Source: Bacteroides sp.
GTDB taxonomy: Bacteria > Bacteroidota > Bacteroidia > Bacteroidales > Muribaculaceae
Direction: 5' to 3'
DNA length: 64,000 nucleotides
Assembly (NCBI GenBank): GCA_014801815.1
Contig: JAAVDM010000032.1
Location: forward strand, 114,626 to 178,625
The position numbers were made by a program, and so were the translations under genes. Below are positions 8,587-17,310 of the stretch, piece by piece; position 1 is the first letter of the stretch, and each line of letters starts with the position of its first letter. Below the pieces are notes generated by a model, which did no database searches, was not told the DNA's origin, and worked only from the letters and a program-made list of their open reading frames with translations.

Positions 8587-9560
8587 CGGTTATAGATATT
8601 GGGTTTATATTGTTTGAGATTTTCGGTATCGGTCAGCCAGATGGCTGTGCGACGCAGACCCTCCTCCAGACTCACCTGCGGACGCCATCCGGTGAGACGT
8701 GTTATCTTTTCGTTAGAACCACACAAACGATATACTTCACTATCACGCGGGCGCAGACGTTCAGGGTCTGTCTCAAATGTGATGTCTGCATTCATGACCC
8801 GGGCTATGGTCTCCAGAGTCTCCCCCATACTCACTTCGGTGCCTGTAGCTATATTCACCTCCTCGCCTATCGTGGCTTCGCTACGAGCTATGGCTATAAA
8901 ACCGGCTGCCGTATCTGTGACATAATTAAAATCGCGTGTCGGTGTCAGGTCGCCGACTTTTATCACTTTCCGTCCCGAAGCTATCTGGCTGATGATAGTC
9001 GGTATGATAGCCCGTGCCGACTGACGCGGGCCATACGTGTTGAATGGACGCACCAGTGTCACAGGCAGCCCGAAGGCATGGCGGAAGCTCATGGCTATGG
9101 CATCGGCACCTATCTTGGAGGCCGAATAGGGTGACTGAGGCTGACGCGGGTGAGTTTCGTCAATGGGTACCTTCAGGGCCGTACCGTACACTTCGGAAGT
9201 CGATGTCACCAGCAGACGATCACAGCCGGCATCACGCACGGCCTGACACATATTCAGCGTACCCTTTACATTTGTGTCTATGTAGCTGTCAGGCGCCAAG
9301 TAACTGTAAGGTATGGCTATAAGGGCCGCGAGATGAAACACCGTATCGGCACCCTGCACAAGCTGACGGCAGAAATTGGGGTCACGCACATCACCTGTCA
9401 CCACTTCAAGCTGAGGGTGATGCACCTGTTCGAGCCAGCCCCATGTGTTCTGCGAGTTATATTGTGCCAAAGCTCTGACATGGCAGCCCTCGCTCAGAAG
9501 GGCTTCGGTAAGGTGACTGCCGATAAAACCATCAGCACCCGTGACAACTACATTTTTCAT
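8583..9560 (-). CDS. NAD-dependent sugar 4,6-dehydratase (LegB type)
   Basis: A 325-residue short-chain dehydrogenase/reductase of the extended class. It has a Rossmann motif VTGADGFIGSHL at residues 6-17, the catalytic STSEVYG and PYSASK (Tyr-x-x-x-Lys), and LVRPFNTYGPRQ. The closest family I recognise is LegB, which makes the 4-keto-6-deoxy intermediate in legionaminic acid synthesis. It is the first sugar enzyme of the cluster, 26 bp after the acyltransferase gene. The usual next gene, a PLP aminotransferase (LegC), is missing here. Confidence 0.8.
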   Translation of the reverse strand: MKNVVVTGADGFIGSHLTEALLSEGCHVRALAQYNSQNTWGWLEQVHHPQLEVVTGDVRDPNFCRQLVQGADTVFHLAALIAIPYSYLAPDSYIDTNVKGTLNMCQAVRDAGCDRLLVTSTSEVYGTALKVPIDETHPRQPQSPYSASKIGADAIAMSFRHAFGLPVTLVRPFNTYGPRQSARAIIPTIISQIASGRKVIKVGDLTPTRDFNYVTDTAAGFIAIARSEATIGEEVNIATGTEVSMGETLETIARVMNADITFETDPERLRPRDSEVYRLCGSNEKITRLTGWRPQVSLEEGLRRTAIWLTDTENLKQYKPNIYNR

Positions 9561-9586
9561 CGTATAGGTAGTTAAAGATTGAGGAT

Positions 9587-10555
9587 TCAGTCTATATGGA
9601 AGCCCGTCAGTCGGGGGTCTTCAGTAAATGTGCCGATATGGCGTTTCTTCTTTTCTTCAAATATTTCGGATATTTTCAGGAAAATACCGGTTTCCTCAAC
9701 ATCGCCGAATTCCGTATTGATTGCCGTACCGAATACTTTCATTGTAGGCGACAGAGCCATATAAGCATTGACAAGAGGCGGAATGTTAAGACCTTCATCG
9801 CGTATGGCACGATTAAGTATGCGGTAGTCTTCCTTAAAGCTCCCTCCGCTGAGACGACTCTGGACGGCCTCGCTCAGAGCTTCGGTAGCCAGAGGTGTGA
9901 TAGGACGCACAAGGCCATCAGGATCGGGGAAATGCTTATAGAGGAATCCTAAAAGCAAATCACGGCAGTTGATTTTATAACTCGGATACATCGTGACCTT
10001 ACCGAACAAATACTCTATCTGAGGGTATATAACCGTCAGAGCCCCGAGACCGTCCCACAGGTTGTCGAGTGTGTAAAGAGCGCGTGACCCGGCTTTGCTC
10101 GACTGATAAGGAGGTGCCACAAACGAGCGTCCCAGCTCAAGTGTGGCGGGGAGATACTCCTTAATAAAGCGGTCCGAGAAACGAAACATATGTGAAGTGG
10201 CGATATGAGGTACACCAGAGGAGTCAAGGCGTATGTTCTCGCCTAATATGAACCGGTAGCCGCCTGTTATCTCACGGGCCACAGGATCCCACACTATGAG
10301 CTGCCGACAAGGCTGCTCCATAGTGTCAAACTCGTCGATGTCGTAAGCCTTGCCTGTGCCGCCGCCGGCACCACGGAAAGCCACCTCACGGATACGGCCT
10401 ATCTCAAGCATGGTGTTTGGCGCCGTGTGCGCGTCGACCACATAAAGATGGTTGTCGCCCTTATTGGCATGGCGAAGCAAGCGGTCGGAGGTCAGTTCCC
10501 TTTCTATGAGTTTAGGGTCAATGGGGTCGATTATCTTATCCATAGTCTCTGTCAT
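9587..10555 (-). CDS. Hemolysin-like GNAT acyltransferase (GlsB/OlsB-like)
   Basis: This matches the Acetyltransf_5/OlsB group, which moves an acyl chain from acyl carrier protein to the amine of an amino acid; in Bacteroides the GlsB member starts glycine-lipid synthesis. Landmarks are IGRIREVAFRGAGGGTGK, DEFD, QLIVWDP, GGYRFILG and LELGRSFV. The open frame reaches 10657, but a complete promoter (10604-10635) lies inside that extension, so translation must start at codon 35 (10555) or codon 39 (10543, MDKIIDP). Assignment as GlsB rather than another OlsB-like enzyme is inferred; a GlsA partner is not next to it. Confidence 0.75.
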   Translation of the reverse strand: MTETMDKIIDPIDPKLIERELTSDRLLRHANKGDNHLYVVDAHTAPNTMLEIGRIREVAFRGAGGGTGKAYDIDEFDTMEQPCRQLIVWDPVAREITGGYRFILGENIRLDSSGVPHIATSHMFRFSDRFIKEYLPATLELGRSFVAPPYQSSKAGSRALYTLDNLWDGLGALTVIYPQIEYLFGKVTMYPSYKINCRDLLLGFLYKHFPDPDGLVRPITPLATEALSEAVQSRLSGGSFKEDYRILNRAIRDEGLNIPPLVNAYMALSPTMKVFGTAINTEFGDVEETGIFLKISEIFEEKKKRHIGTFTEDPRLTGFHID

Positions 10556-10603
10556 GTCGGCCTGAGCGGTTAGCTTGTTCGCAGGGCCACACTGTAACAG
10601 TCG

Positions 10604-10635
10604 CAAAATTAATAATAATCGTTGAGGTCTGCAAA
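10604..10635 (-). promoter_or_regulatory. Promoter of the acyltransferase-glycan operon
   Basis: Minus strand: TTTG at 10635-10632, a 20-bp spacer, then TAATTTTG at 10611-10604, a full match to the Bacteroidetes consensus. The predicted RNA start near 10598 rules out the longest reading of the acyltransferase ORF. Confidence 0.75.
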
Positions 10636-10657
10636 TGCTTTTACATCCTGCGAACAT

Positions 10658-12205
10658 TCAGACAGTCTGCCGATGTGCCTGAACGAGTCTGCGAAGCCGC
10701 ATCAGGACTGCGTTGCGCTCATCTGATCCAAGGCCGAAAAACCATACACAGATGACAGCCGACACTGTCGAGACACTACCGGTGAGTATCGTATCAGACA
10801 GATATTCACCCATGAAGAACTGCAGGGACAGCGGCAGCGGCAAAGCCGACAAAATAACAATCATCGCCGGACGAAGCACATGACGACAATAACTGACTAC
10901 CGACAGACCTGCCATAGCACGCAGAAACCACAGCCTTGCACACAGACAGAACGTTGCTATTATCAGCGAGATAACATACACTGACCACGGTAGTGCCCCA
11001 CATCGCAGCACAAAATAACTGATTGGAAAATTAAGCAATAGTAACCCTCCCACAGCTATCTGGTAGTTGCGGATACGTCCTGTAGCCACCTGCAAAGTTA
11101 TCAACGTCAACGACAGGGTTTCTATCAGACAACCTATAAGTGTCAGTCTTACGAAGACGACAGTAAAACAGGGATATTCATCGAGCCACAGACGAAGCAC
11201 GGCCGGAGTTACCAATAATAGCGGCAGTACTACAATAAAGGTCAGACAAAAGCCTAAACGTGCGCCCCGTTCAACAAGACTGAGACTCCGTGCCGTATCG
11301 CCGGCAGCATATAACTTTGTTATATGTGGTCGTAGAGCAGTCATGAAATTATCACTGAAAGCCAAAGCCACTATACCCGCTGACATGGCTATGGCTCGTG
11401 CGGCATTGATCGTAGGCCCATAAAAAAGATTAAGCAGTATATTAACACCCTGATCACGCAACAAAGCTGCAGAAGCACCTATGGTATTCCAGCCGGCAAA
11501 AACACCTAAAGCTTTGAAACTGCTACCCATAAAACGCGGACACACACGACTGTCACTGAACTGATACAGACTGTAGATCACATAGACAGAGTTAGCGGCA
11601 ACAGAAATTACAGCCATCAGACAAGCATATATCTCCAGCCGACAGGATTCTCCACTATGTACTAACAGAAGCACTCCGGCAAGACGCAACAATGTCTCTC
11701 CCACCCCGACCATAGCAAAGACGTAGAGCCTTTCGTACGCCACCACAAGTGCCATATATGGAGTACTGAGCAGCATAAATACAAACGACACCACCGAACT
11801 CTGCAACACAACGACTGCCGCTGCCTCACGGCCTGCCGGCAGTACCAGTCTGTGAGTCACAAACCACACTCCTGCGGTTTCAGCCACAACACAGACTATG
11901 AACGTCATTATAATCTGTATGCCCAATGACATGGATATTATATTACGCAGTTCCCGGGGGTCTCCGCGTCCGAGCGTATATGTAATAAAGCGCCCTATCG
12001 AACCCGACAGTGACCCGGACAGCAATGAGAGCATAGCGACTGTACCGCCTACCACACTATACACTCCGTAATCATCTGTCCCCAAAACCTCCAGCACCAC
12101 ACGCGACGTGTAAAGCGACAGTACCATTACCAACAACTGCCGTACATAAAGATACAGCGTATTGCGGGTTATTCTGTGAGTAACAGTCGTGGTATCGTCA
12201 GCCAT
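10658..12205 (-). CDS. Polysaccharide / oligosaccharide flippase (Wzx-MATE fold)
   Basis: A 515-residue polytopic inner-membrane protein with about 12-14 hydrophobic segments. The N-terminus (RITRNTLYLYVRQLLVMV, then SRVVLEVLGTDDYGVYSVVGG) is typical of lipopolysaccharide-unit flippases. It probably moves a lipid-linked sugar unit across the inner membrane. It sits at the 5' end of the nonulosonate cluster on the same strand, so the sugar may be part of the exported unit (inference). A -7 box lies at 12253-12260. Confidence 0.85.
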   Translation of the reverse strand: MADDTTTVTHRITRNTLYLYVRQLLVMVLSLYTSRVVLEVLGTDDYGVYSVVGGTVAMLSLLSGSLSGSIGRFITYTLGRGDPRELRNIISMSLGIQIIMTFIVCVVAETAGVWFVTHRLVLPAGREAAAVVVLQSSVVSFVFMLLSTPYMALVVAYERLYVFAMVGVGETLLRLAGVLLLVHSGESCRLEIYACLMAVISVAANSVYVIYSLYQFSDSRVCPRFMGSSFKALGVFAGWNTIGASAALLRDQGVNILLNLFYGPTINAARAIAMSAGIVALAFSDNFMTALRPHITKLYAAGDTARSLSLVERGARLGFCLTFIVVLPLLLVTPAVLRLWLDEYPCFTVVFVRLTLIGCLIETLSLTLITLQVATGRIRNYQIAVGGLLLLNFPISYFVLRCGALPWSVYVISLIIATFCLCARLWFLRAMAGLSVVSYCRHVLRPAMIVILSALPLPLSLQFFMGEYLSDTILTGSVSTVSAVICVWFFGLGSDERNAVLMRLRRLVQAHRQTV

Positions 12206-12252
12206 AACAGTAGCAATTAAAAGATATCATACTTACTTATCTGTTCAATTTG

Positions 12253-12260
12253 CAAAATTA
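12253..12260 (-). promoter_or_regulatory. -7 box of the flippase gene
   Basis: Minus strand TAATTTTG, a full TAnnTTTG match, 47 nt upstream of the start codon. No -33 element at the standard spacing. Confidence 0.5.
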
Positions 12261-12329
12261 AGTTTTTTATAATCCATACATAATACAACTAAAAAATTTA
12301 TTATTTATTAACTATTTTAACTTATAAGT

Positions 12330-12370
12330 AGTCGGTAAGGAATGTCCCGTAAAGACACTCCTCACCGACT
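12330..12370. terminator. Hairpin terminator after poxB
   Basis: An imperfect inverted repeat (AGTCGGT..AGGA.TGTC against GACA.TCCT.ACCGACT) with a short loop, about 26 nt beyond the poxB stop. It separates poxB from the flippase promoter. Confidence 0.7.
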
Positions 12371-12395
12371 GACAAATAAGGTATATCAATAATTA

Positions 12396-14105
12396 TCAAC
12401 TGCCGAGCGGCATGAAGTTGGACAGCGGATTGCCCGGTTTGGCAGCCTCCATAAGTTTCTGCGAGAATGAGAACGAGGCGGCATCGGTGTCAGTGACTAC
12501 TGACAGAAGAGCCGGGCCGTCAACGGCAAGCCAAGTCTTCATAGCATCCTCAAGCTGTGCGGGGTCATCAACAGTCTGTGCGTGCATACCCGTAGCACGT
12601 GCAAGATCACCGAAATCAGGATTGACAAGATTGGTTTCACTGGGCTTGAGTCCGGCCATTTCCATCTCCCATTTTACAAAAGCTAACGAACGGTTGTCGG
12701 CCACAAGCAGCTTAACCGGCAACTGATACTGCATTATAGTAAGCAGTTCACCAAGAAGCATCGTGAAACCGCCGTCGCCACAGATACCTATCACCTGACG
12801 GTCGGGAGCAGCACATTTGGCTCCGATAGCCATCGGCATAGCATTTGCCATCGAGCCGTGCATGAACGAACCAATCATCACACGTCCCTCAAAGGGTGTA
12901 AGATAGTGTGAAGTCCAAAGATTGTTCATACCGGTATCTACTGTAAAGACAGCATTTTTGTCAGCCAGCCGGTCAAGCAGTGACAGCATATATTCCGGAC
13001 GCACGGAACCTTTGGTACCGGGGTTCTCGACAGGCTTCTGATACTCTTTCAGAATAGTCTTATAGTCGTTCAAAGTTTTATCAAGGAAAGCACGGTCACT
13101 CTTGGCTTCCACCTTAGGAAGAAGTTGTCTGAAGAACTCTCCGACATCGGCATGAACGGCTACATCTACCTTAGCCTTGCGGCCAAGACGTTCGGCACGG
13201 ACATCTACCTGTATTATTTTCTTGTCTGTCGGGAAGAAACCGGGATAAGGGAAGTTCATACCCACAAGCAACAGTACGTCAGCATTAGCTACAGCATCTT
13301 CAGCGGGCCACATACCGAGATAAGCCATGTGACCCACATAATTGGGATTGCCGGGCATAAGTTCGAGCTGACTCTTGTATGTAGTGACTACCGGGGCATT
13401 TACCTTATCGGCAAACTGAGCCAACAAGTCCACACAATGTTTAGCACCTGAACCGGCGAATATAGCCACCGTCTTAGCCGAGTTTATAAGCTCGGCGGCT
13501 GCCTCTACCTTGTCAGCAGCAGGTTCCGGCATACGCTGAGTCCCGAACAGTGAGGTCGAAGCATAAGAAGGAACAGCCGTCTGTGCAGTGACATCACTCG
13601 GTAGACCCATTATGCCTACACCACCTTTACCGACAGCTTCCTGCATGGCGGCCTGAAGTATATGAGGCACCTGTGTCGCAGTAGTAGCTGTCTCATTATA
13701 TACATTACAGTTAGAGAAGAGTAATGTGGGATTAGTCTCCTGAAAATATTCGGTACCGAACATCGAGGTAGCGCAGGTCGAGGCGATAGCCAGTACGGGT
13801 GCGTTGGAGCGTTGTGCATCATACAGACCATTGATAAGATGCACATGGCCCGGGCCGCTGCTACCGGCGCACGCAGCAAGATGGCCCGTAAGCTGTGCTT
13901 CGGCACTGGCGGCGAAAGCGCCTGATTCCTCATGGCGCATGTGTATGAATTTTATTCTTCTGTCTTTAGAGATAGCCTCTGTAAGTGCGTTAAGACTATC
14001 GCCCGTAATGGCGTAAAGATGCTTTATCCCGGCATCAGCCATCATATCCACCACCTGTTCGGCGACGGTTAAAGGTTTCTGGTTCTGCTGTGGTGCTTTT
14101 TCCAT
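12396..14105 (-). CDS. poxB: Pyruvate oxidase / quinone-dependent pyruvate dehydrogenase
   Basis: A 569-residue thiamine-diphosphate enzyme that decarboxylates pyruvate to acetate with electrons passed through FAD, as in PoxB. It has the N-terminal Pyr domain with the activating Glu in HMRHEESGAFAA, a middle FAD-binding domain (about 190-345), and the C-terminal PP domain with GDGGFTMLLGELLT followed by ADN (the GDG-N thiamine motif). Length equals the family norm. It is third in a probable cysE-cysK-poxB unit, 23 bp after cysK. An acetolactate-synthase-like role is less likely given the overall match. Confidence 0.88.
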   Translation of the reverse strand: MEKAPQQNQKPLTVAEQVVDMMADAGIKHLYAITGDSLNALTEAISKDRRIKFIHMRHEESGAFAASAEAQLTGHLAACAGSSGPGHVHLINGLYDAQRSNAPVLAIASTCATSMFGTEYFQETNPTLLFSNCNVYNETATTATQVPHILQAAMQEAVGKGGVGIMGLPSDVTAQTAVPSYASTSLFGTQRMPEPAADKVEAAAELINSAKTVAIFAGSGAKHCVDLLAQFADKVNAPVVTTYKSQLELMPGNPNYVGHMAYLGMWPAEDAVANADVLLLVGMNFPYPGFFPTDKKIIQVDVRAERLGRKAKVDVAVHADVGEFFRQLLPKVEAKSDRAFLDKTLNDYKTILKEYQKPVENPGTKGSVRPEYMLSLLDRLADKNAVFTVDTGMNNLWTSHYLTPFEGRVMIGSFMHGSMANAMPMAIGAKCAAPDRQVIGICGDGGFTMLLGELLTIMQYQLPVKLLVADNRSLAFVKWEMEMAGLKPSETNLVNPDFGDLARATGMHAQTVDDPAQLEDAMKTWLAVDGPALLSVVTDTDAASFSFSQKLMEAAKPGNPLSNFMPLGS

Positions 14106-14128
14106 AGTGTGTAGTTTAATATAAAATA

Positions 14129-15049
14129 TCAGAGCATTGAGAGATAGCGTTGTCCGGTGTCGGGCAGTACGGCTACTATCGTCTTGCCGACATTCTCAGG
14201 TTTCTCGGCAAGCCGTAATGCAGCGGCTAAAGCGGCACCTGAAGATATACCAGCAAAGATACCTTCCTTAGCCGAGAGCTCACGCATGGCGGCAAATGCC
14301 TCCTCGTCGCTGACTGCCTCCACAGCGTCAACTATATCGGCGTCATAGTTGCGGGGTACGAAACCGGCTCCTATGCCCTGTATCTTATGCGGGCCGGCAG
14401 GCTTACCTTCAAGCACTGCCGAGGAGGCTGGTTCTACGGCTACGGCCATTATCTCCGGTTTATGTGCTTTCAATGCCAGTGCGGTGCCTGAGAGTGTACC
14501 CCCGGTACCGACACCGGCTACAAGAATATCGACTTCGCCATCGGTATCGCGCCATATCTCTTCGCCTGTACTCAGACGGTGAATCTCAGGATTGGCCGGA
14601 TTATCAAACTGACTCATAATGACACTACCGGGAGTCTCTTTCTGCAATTCCTCAGCTTTGGCGATAGCCCCCTTCATACCTTCGGAACCCGGTGTAAGCA
14701 CCAGCTGTGCTCCTAAGGCACGGAGTAGCGTCTTGCGTTCCTCACTCATTGTCTCAGGCATTGTCAGCACTACTTTATAACCTCTCACAGCTCCTATCCA
14801 CGCCAGACCTATACCTGTGTTGCCGGAAGTAGGCTCAATGATTGTTGCCCCCGGTTTAAGGACGCCATCTTTTTCAGCAGCATTTATCATAGCCATAGCA
14901 ATCCTGTCTTTCACACTTCCGCCGGGATTGAAAGCCTCGACTTTTACGAGCACACGTGCTTTTAGATTACGATCTTTTGCAATTTTATTGATTTCAATAA
15001 GTGGAGTATTACCGATAAGTGCGGTGATATCTTTATATATTTTTGCCAT
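14129..15049 (-). CDS. cysK: Cysteine synthase A (O-acetylserine sulfhydrylase)
   Basis: A 306-residue PLP enzyme that makes cysteine from O-acetylserine and sulfide. It has the PLP lysine block NPGGSVKDRIA, the substrate loop TSGNTGIG, the phosphate-binding GVGTGGTLSG and GISSGAA. It follows the serine acetyltransferase gene by 51 bp on the same strand, so both steps of cysteine synthesis are together. Full length and intact. Confidence 0.95.
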   Translation of the reverse strand: MAKIYKDITALIGNTPLIEINKIAKDRNLKARVLVKVEAFNPGGSVKDRIAMAMINAAEKDGVLKPGATIIEPTSGNTGIGLAWIGAVRGYKVVLTMPETMSEERKTLLRALGAQLVLTPGSEGMKGAIAKAEELQKETPGSVIMSQFDNPANPEIHRLSTGEEIWRDTDGEVDILVAGVGTGGTLSGTALALKAHKPEIMAVAVEPASSAVLEGKPAGPHKIQGIGAGFVPRNYDADIVDAVEAVSDEEAFAAMRELSAKEGIFAGISSGAALAAALRLAEKPENVGKTIVAVLPDTGQRYLSML

Positions 15050-15100
15050 TTGTTTATAATTTCAATTTATTAAGCTTTTAAAAATTTATTACAACGTCTG

Positions 15101-16087
15101 TTATGCCGGATTCCTTTTTCCCGATACATCCGGATTACTTGTAGTTATGCGGTTGGAGGTAGTAAAAGGTGACTGAGATACTCTCGAATACGGCGGCACT
15201 GATTCAGTAAGCCAGACATTACCTCCGATAACGGTGTTGTGTCCGATAGTGACACGTCCGAGGATTGTGGAATTGGCGTATACTGTCACGTTATCCTCCA
15301 GAATCGGATGACGTGGTAGATTGACCGGTCGTCCAGCATCGTCTAATGTGAAGTTCTTTGCACCTAAAGTTACGCCCTGATAAATAGTGACATGATTACC
15401 AATTATACATGTTTCGCCGATTACGACTCCGGTACCGTGATCTATAGCAAAGTATTCCCCGATACGGGCACCGGGATTGATGTCGATTCCGGTCTGGGAA
15501 TGAGCCAACTCAGTCAATATTCGCGGTAATACAGGTACTTTCAGCCTTACCATCTCATGGGCAAGACGGTAATGAACCATAGCCTGTACCACAGGATAAC
15601 TTAATATTATTTCTCCGTAATCATCTGTAGCGGGGTCGTTGTCATATATAGCCTGTACATCTGTGTATAGCAGTCGTTTGATTTCCGGCAGACGGTCGAT
15701 AATGTCAAGCGCCCGATTGACGGCTTTAGCCTGAATATTATTCGGAGAAAGCTCATTACCTCGGGCAGCGAAACATTTGGAAATTTCCTCTGTAAGCAGA
15801 CGGAACAATCTGTCAACACTTACTGTAAGTCGTGCGTGTGTCATAGCACGGCAACCTCGCAGTTGATCAAAGAAATCAGGAAATATCACAATTTTTAGCT
15901 GGTCAACAATTTCACGCAAGGCATCAGGAGAAGGCAACGGCCCTTCCCACGAAGGCATAATACGCTCTTCCATTTCAGTGGAGCGTGTCAATTCGTGTGC
16001 AGCGTTCGATATAATACGTTCAATATCTGACATCTCAGCAGGAGATGAATAATCTGAATCGGGTGGAGTTATAAATTTGGAGTACAT
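15101..16087 (-). CDS. cysE: Serine O-acetyltransferase (long EpsC-type)
   Basis: A 328-residue enzyme that makes O-acetylserine for CysK. The N-terminal 190 residues are helical; the C-terminal part is a left-handed beta-helix of hexapeptide repeats, including DHGTGVVIGETCIIGNHVTI, GVTLGAKNF and HPILEDNVTVYANSTILG. This is the longer form usual in Bacteroidetes. It heads the cysE-cysK-poxB unit. No consensus -7 box is visible, but a 34-bp palindrome lies 100 bp upstream. Confidence 0.9.
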   Translation of the reverse strand: MYSKFITPPDSDYSSPAEMSDIERIISNAAHELTRSTEMEERIMPSWEGPLPSPDALREIVDQLKIVIFPDFFDQLRGCRAMTHARLTVSVDRLFRLLTEEISKCFAARGNELSPNNIQAKAVNRALDIIDRLPEIKRLLYTDVQAIYDNDPATDDYGEIILSYPVVQAMVHYRLAHEMVRLKVPVLPRILTELAHSQTGIDINPGARIGEYFAIDHGTGVVIGETCIIGNHVTIYQGVTLGAKNFTLDDAGRPVNLPRHPILEDNVTVYANSTILGRVTIGHNTVIGGNVWLTESVPPYSRVSQSPFTTSNRITTSNPDVSGKRNPA

Positions 16088-16186
16088 TGTAATCTTTTGT
16101 TATGTAAACACTAATCATGTACGCCGTGTTCAGTCAGATTACAATAAATTCCAAGACATTTTCTAACATACCGATGATATAATAAC

Positions 16187-16220
16187 ATGGTTTATATGGT
16201 TTTAAAACCATATAAACCAT
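16187..16220. repeat. 34-bp perfect palindrome between cysE and the Rpn relic
   Basis: Arms 16187-16203 and 16204-16220 are exact reverse complements, followed by another half-copy ATAAACCAT. It may terminate the Rpn transcript or act as an operator for cysE; position does not decide. Confidence 0.8.
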
Positions 16221-16274
16221 ATAAACCATAATTGTGTAGATTTTCTATTATACAGACGTAAAAACTCTACAGTT

Positions 16275-16696
16275 TTAATCTATACCGAGAATTTTCTTTA
16301 CTTTATCTACTGAAACCTTCACTACATCAGCTATAAAGTCCACACTCATTCCATGATGCCAAAGTTCTTTAACGACGTCTGCTCTATTTTTCTCTATGCC
16401 TTCTTCAATACTCATCTCTATACCTTTCTCTATACCCTGCATTTTGGCATACTCAAGCTGGCCACGCATATCCCGATAGGCCTTCAAATCGGCATTGTAG
16501 GCTCTGCGATCCTGTTCACTTAGCATAGCATAAGAAGCCATACTGTCAAGATCTTTAAATAAATCATTCTGATCCAAAAATGCTACTGTATCCATTTGTG
16601 ATAGATTTATAATGTTATACATCCAGCGTTCAAACGCTGTATTACAATCCTCCGGACGCATCTAAAATCAATGAACGGGTCGATGTAACGTGTCAT
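16275..16696 (-). pseudogene. Rpn/PD-(D/E)XK transposase-like nuclease with an internal deletion
   Basis: The family N-terminus MTRYIDPFIDF is encoded at 16696-16664, directly joined, out of frame, to the C-terminal third of the same family, which is open from 16661 to 16275 (128 codons: FERWMYNIINLS, AMLSEQDRRAYNADLKAYRDM, EKGIEMSIEEGIEK, then a small HTH-like end). The roughly 165 codons that carry the nuclease core are missing. The promoter upstream (16723-16753) is intact. The short 128-aa frame, if translated, would lack any catalytic site. Confidence 0.85.
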
Positions 16697-16722
16697 GGTG
16701 TATAAAAAATTACTCAGTTATG

Positions 16723-16753
16723 CAAAGTTAATGTAAATCTGAAGAAAATACAA
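16723..16753 (-). promoter_or_regulatory. Promoter of the Rpn relic
   Basis: Minus strand TTG (16753-16751), 20-bp spacer, TAACTTTG (16730-16723). Full consensus, 27 nt upstream of the relic start codon. Confidence 0.7.
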
Positions 16754-16810
16754 GTCCGTCAGAACAGATTTGTTATTATCTCCAATATAAATAGTATAAA
16801 TATACCATGC

Positions 16811-17263
16811 TCACTCACGCAGACGTGAGTCAATGATAATTGTCACAGGCCCGTCGTTTATCAGACTCACCTGCATATCAGCCCCAAAGACTCCGCGCTT
16901 CACATCTCTTCCAAGCAGAGCGGCAAGTCGTTCACAATACAGTTCGTATATAGGTATAGCCAAGTTATGTCCGGCGGCATGTATATAGCTTGGACGATTT
17001 CCCTTCTTTGTCGAAGCTGTCAGAGTGAACTGGCTTACAGCAAGAGCCTCACCTCCTATATCTATTACAGAAAGATTCATAACTCCTTTGTCGTCGGGGA
17101 ATATACGCATAGCAGCAGTCTTGGCTGCAAGCCATTCCGCATCGGCGTCAGTATCACCCTCTGCCACACCGACAAGAATCATAAGTCCTCTGCCGATTGC
17201 ACTGTGCAGACTTCCGCCTATTGACACCGAAGCCTCACTCACACGCTGAATTACTAATCGCAT
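16811..17263 (-). CDS. dtd: D-aminoacyl-tRNA deacylase
   Basis: A 150-residue enzyme that removes D-amino acids (and Gly) mischarged on tRNA. It starts with the family hallmark MRLVIQRVSEASV and carries both active-site motifs: SQFTL (residues 77-81) and the Gly-cisPro motif in DGPVTIIID (about 137-145). Normal length. The MITE-like element copy A begins 48 bp upstream and covers where the -33 box should be. Confidence 0.93.
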   Translation of the reverse strand: MRLVIQRVSEASVSIGGSLHSAIGRGLMILVGVAEGDTDADAEWLAAKTAAMRIFPDDKGVMNLSVIDIGGEALAVSQFTLTASTKKGNRPSYIHAAGHNLAIPIYELYCERLAALLGRDVKRGVFGADMQVSLINDGPVTIIIDSRLRE

Positions 17264-17289
17264 GAAATCAAATATTTAAATTACAACTG

Positions 17290-17297
17290 CAAATATA
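17290..17297 (-). promoter_or_regulatory. -7 box of dtd
   Basis: Minus strand TATATTTG, full TAnnTTTG match, 26 nt upstream of the start codon. The -33 window (about 17318-17321) falls inside the left terminal repeat of element copy A. Confidence 0.6.
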
Positions 17298-17310
17298 TGA
17301 ATTTATTCCC

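Noticed and set aside
7618..8595. 325-codon plus-strand frame opposite the ATP-grasp gene
   Set aside because: The minus-strand gene has clear catalytic motifs; the plus frame is Tyr/His-rich and meaningless, typical of an antisense shadow.
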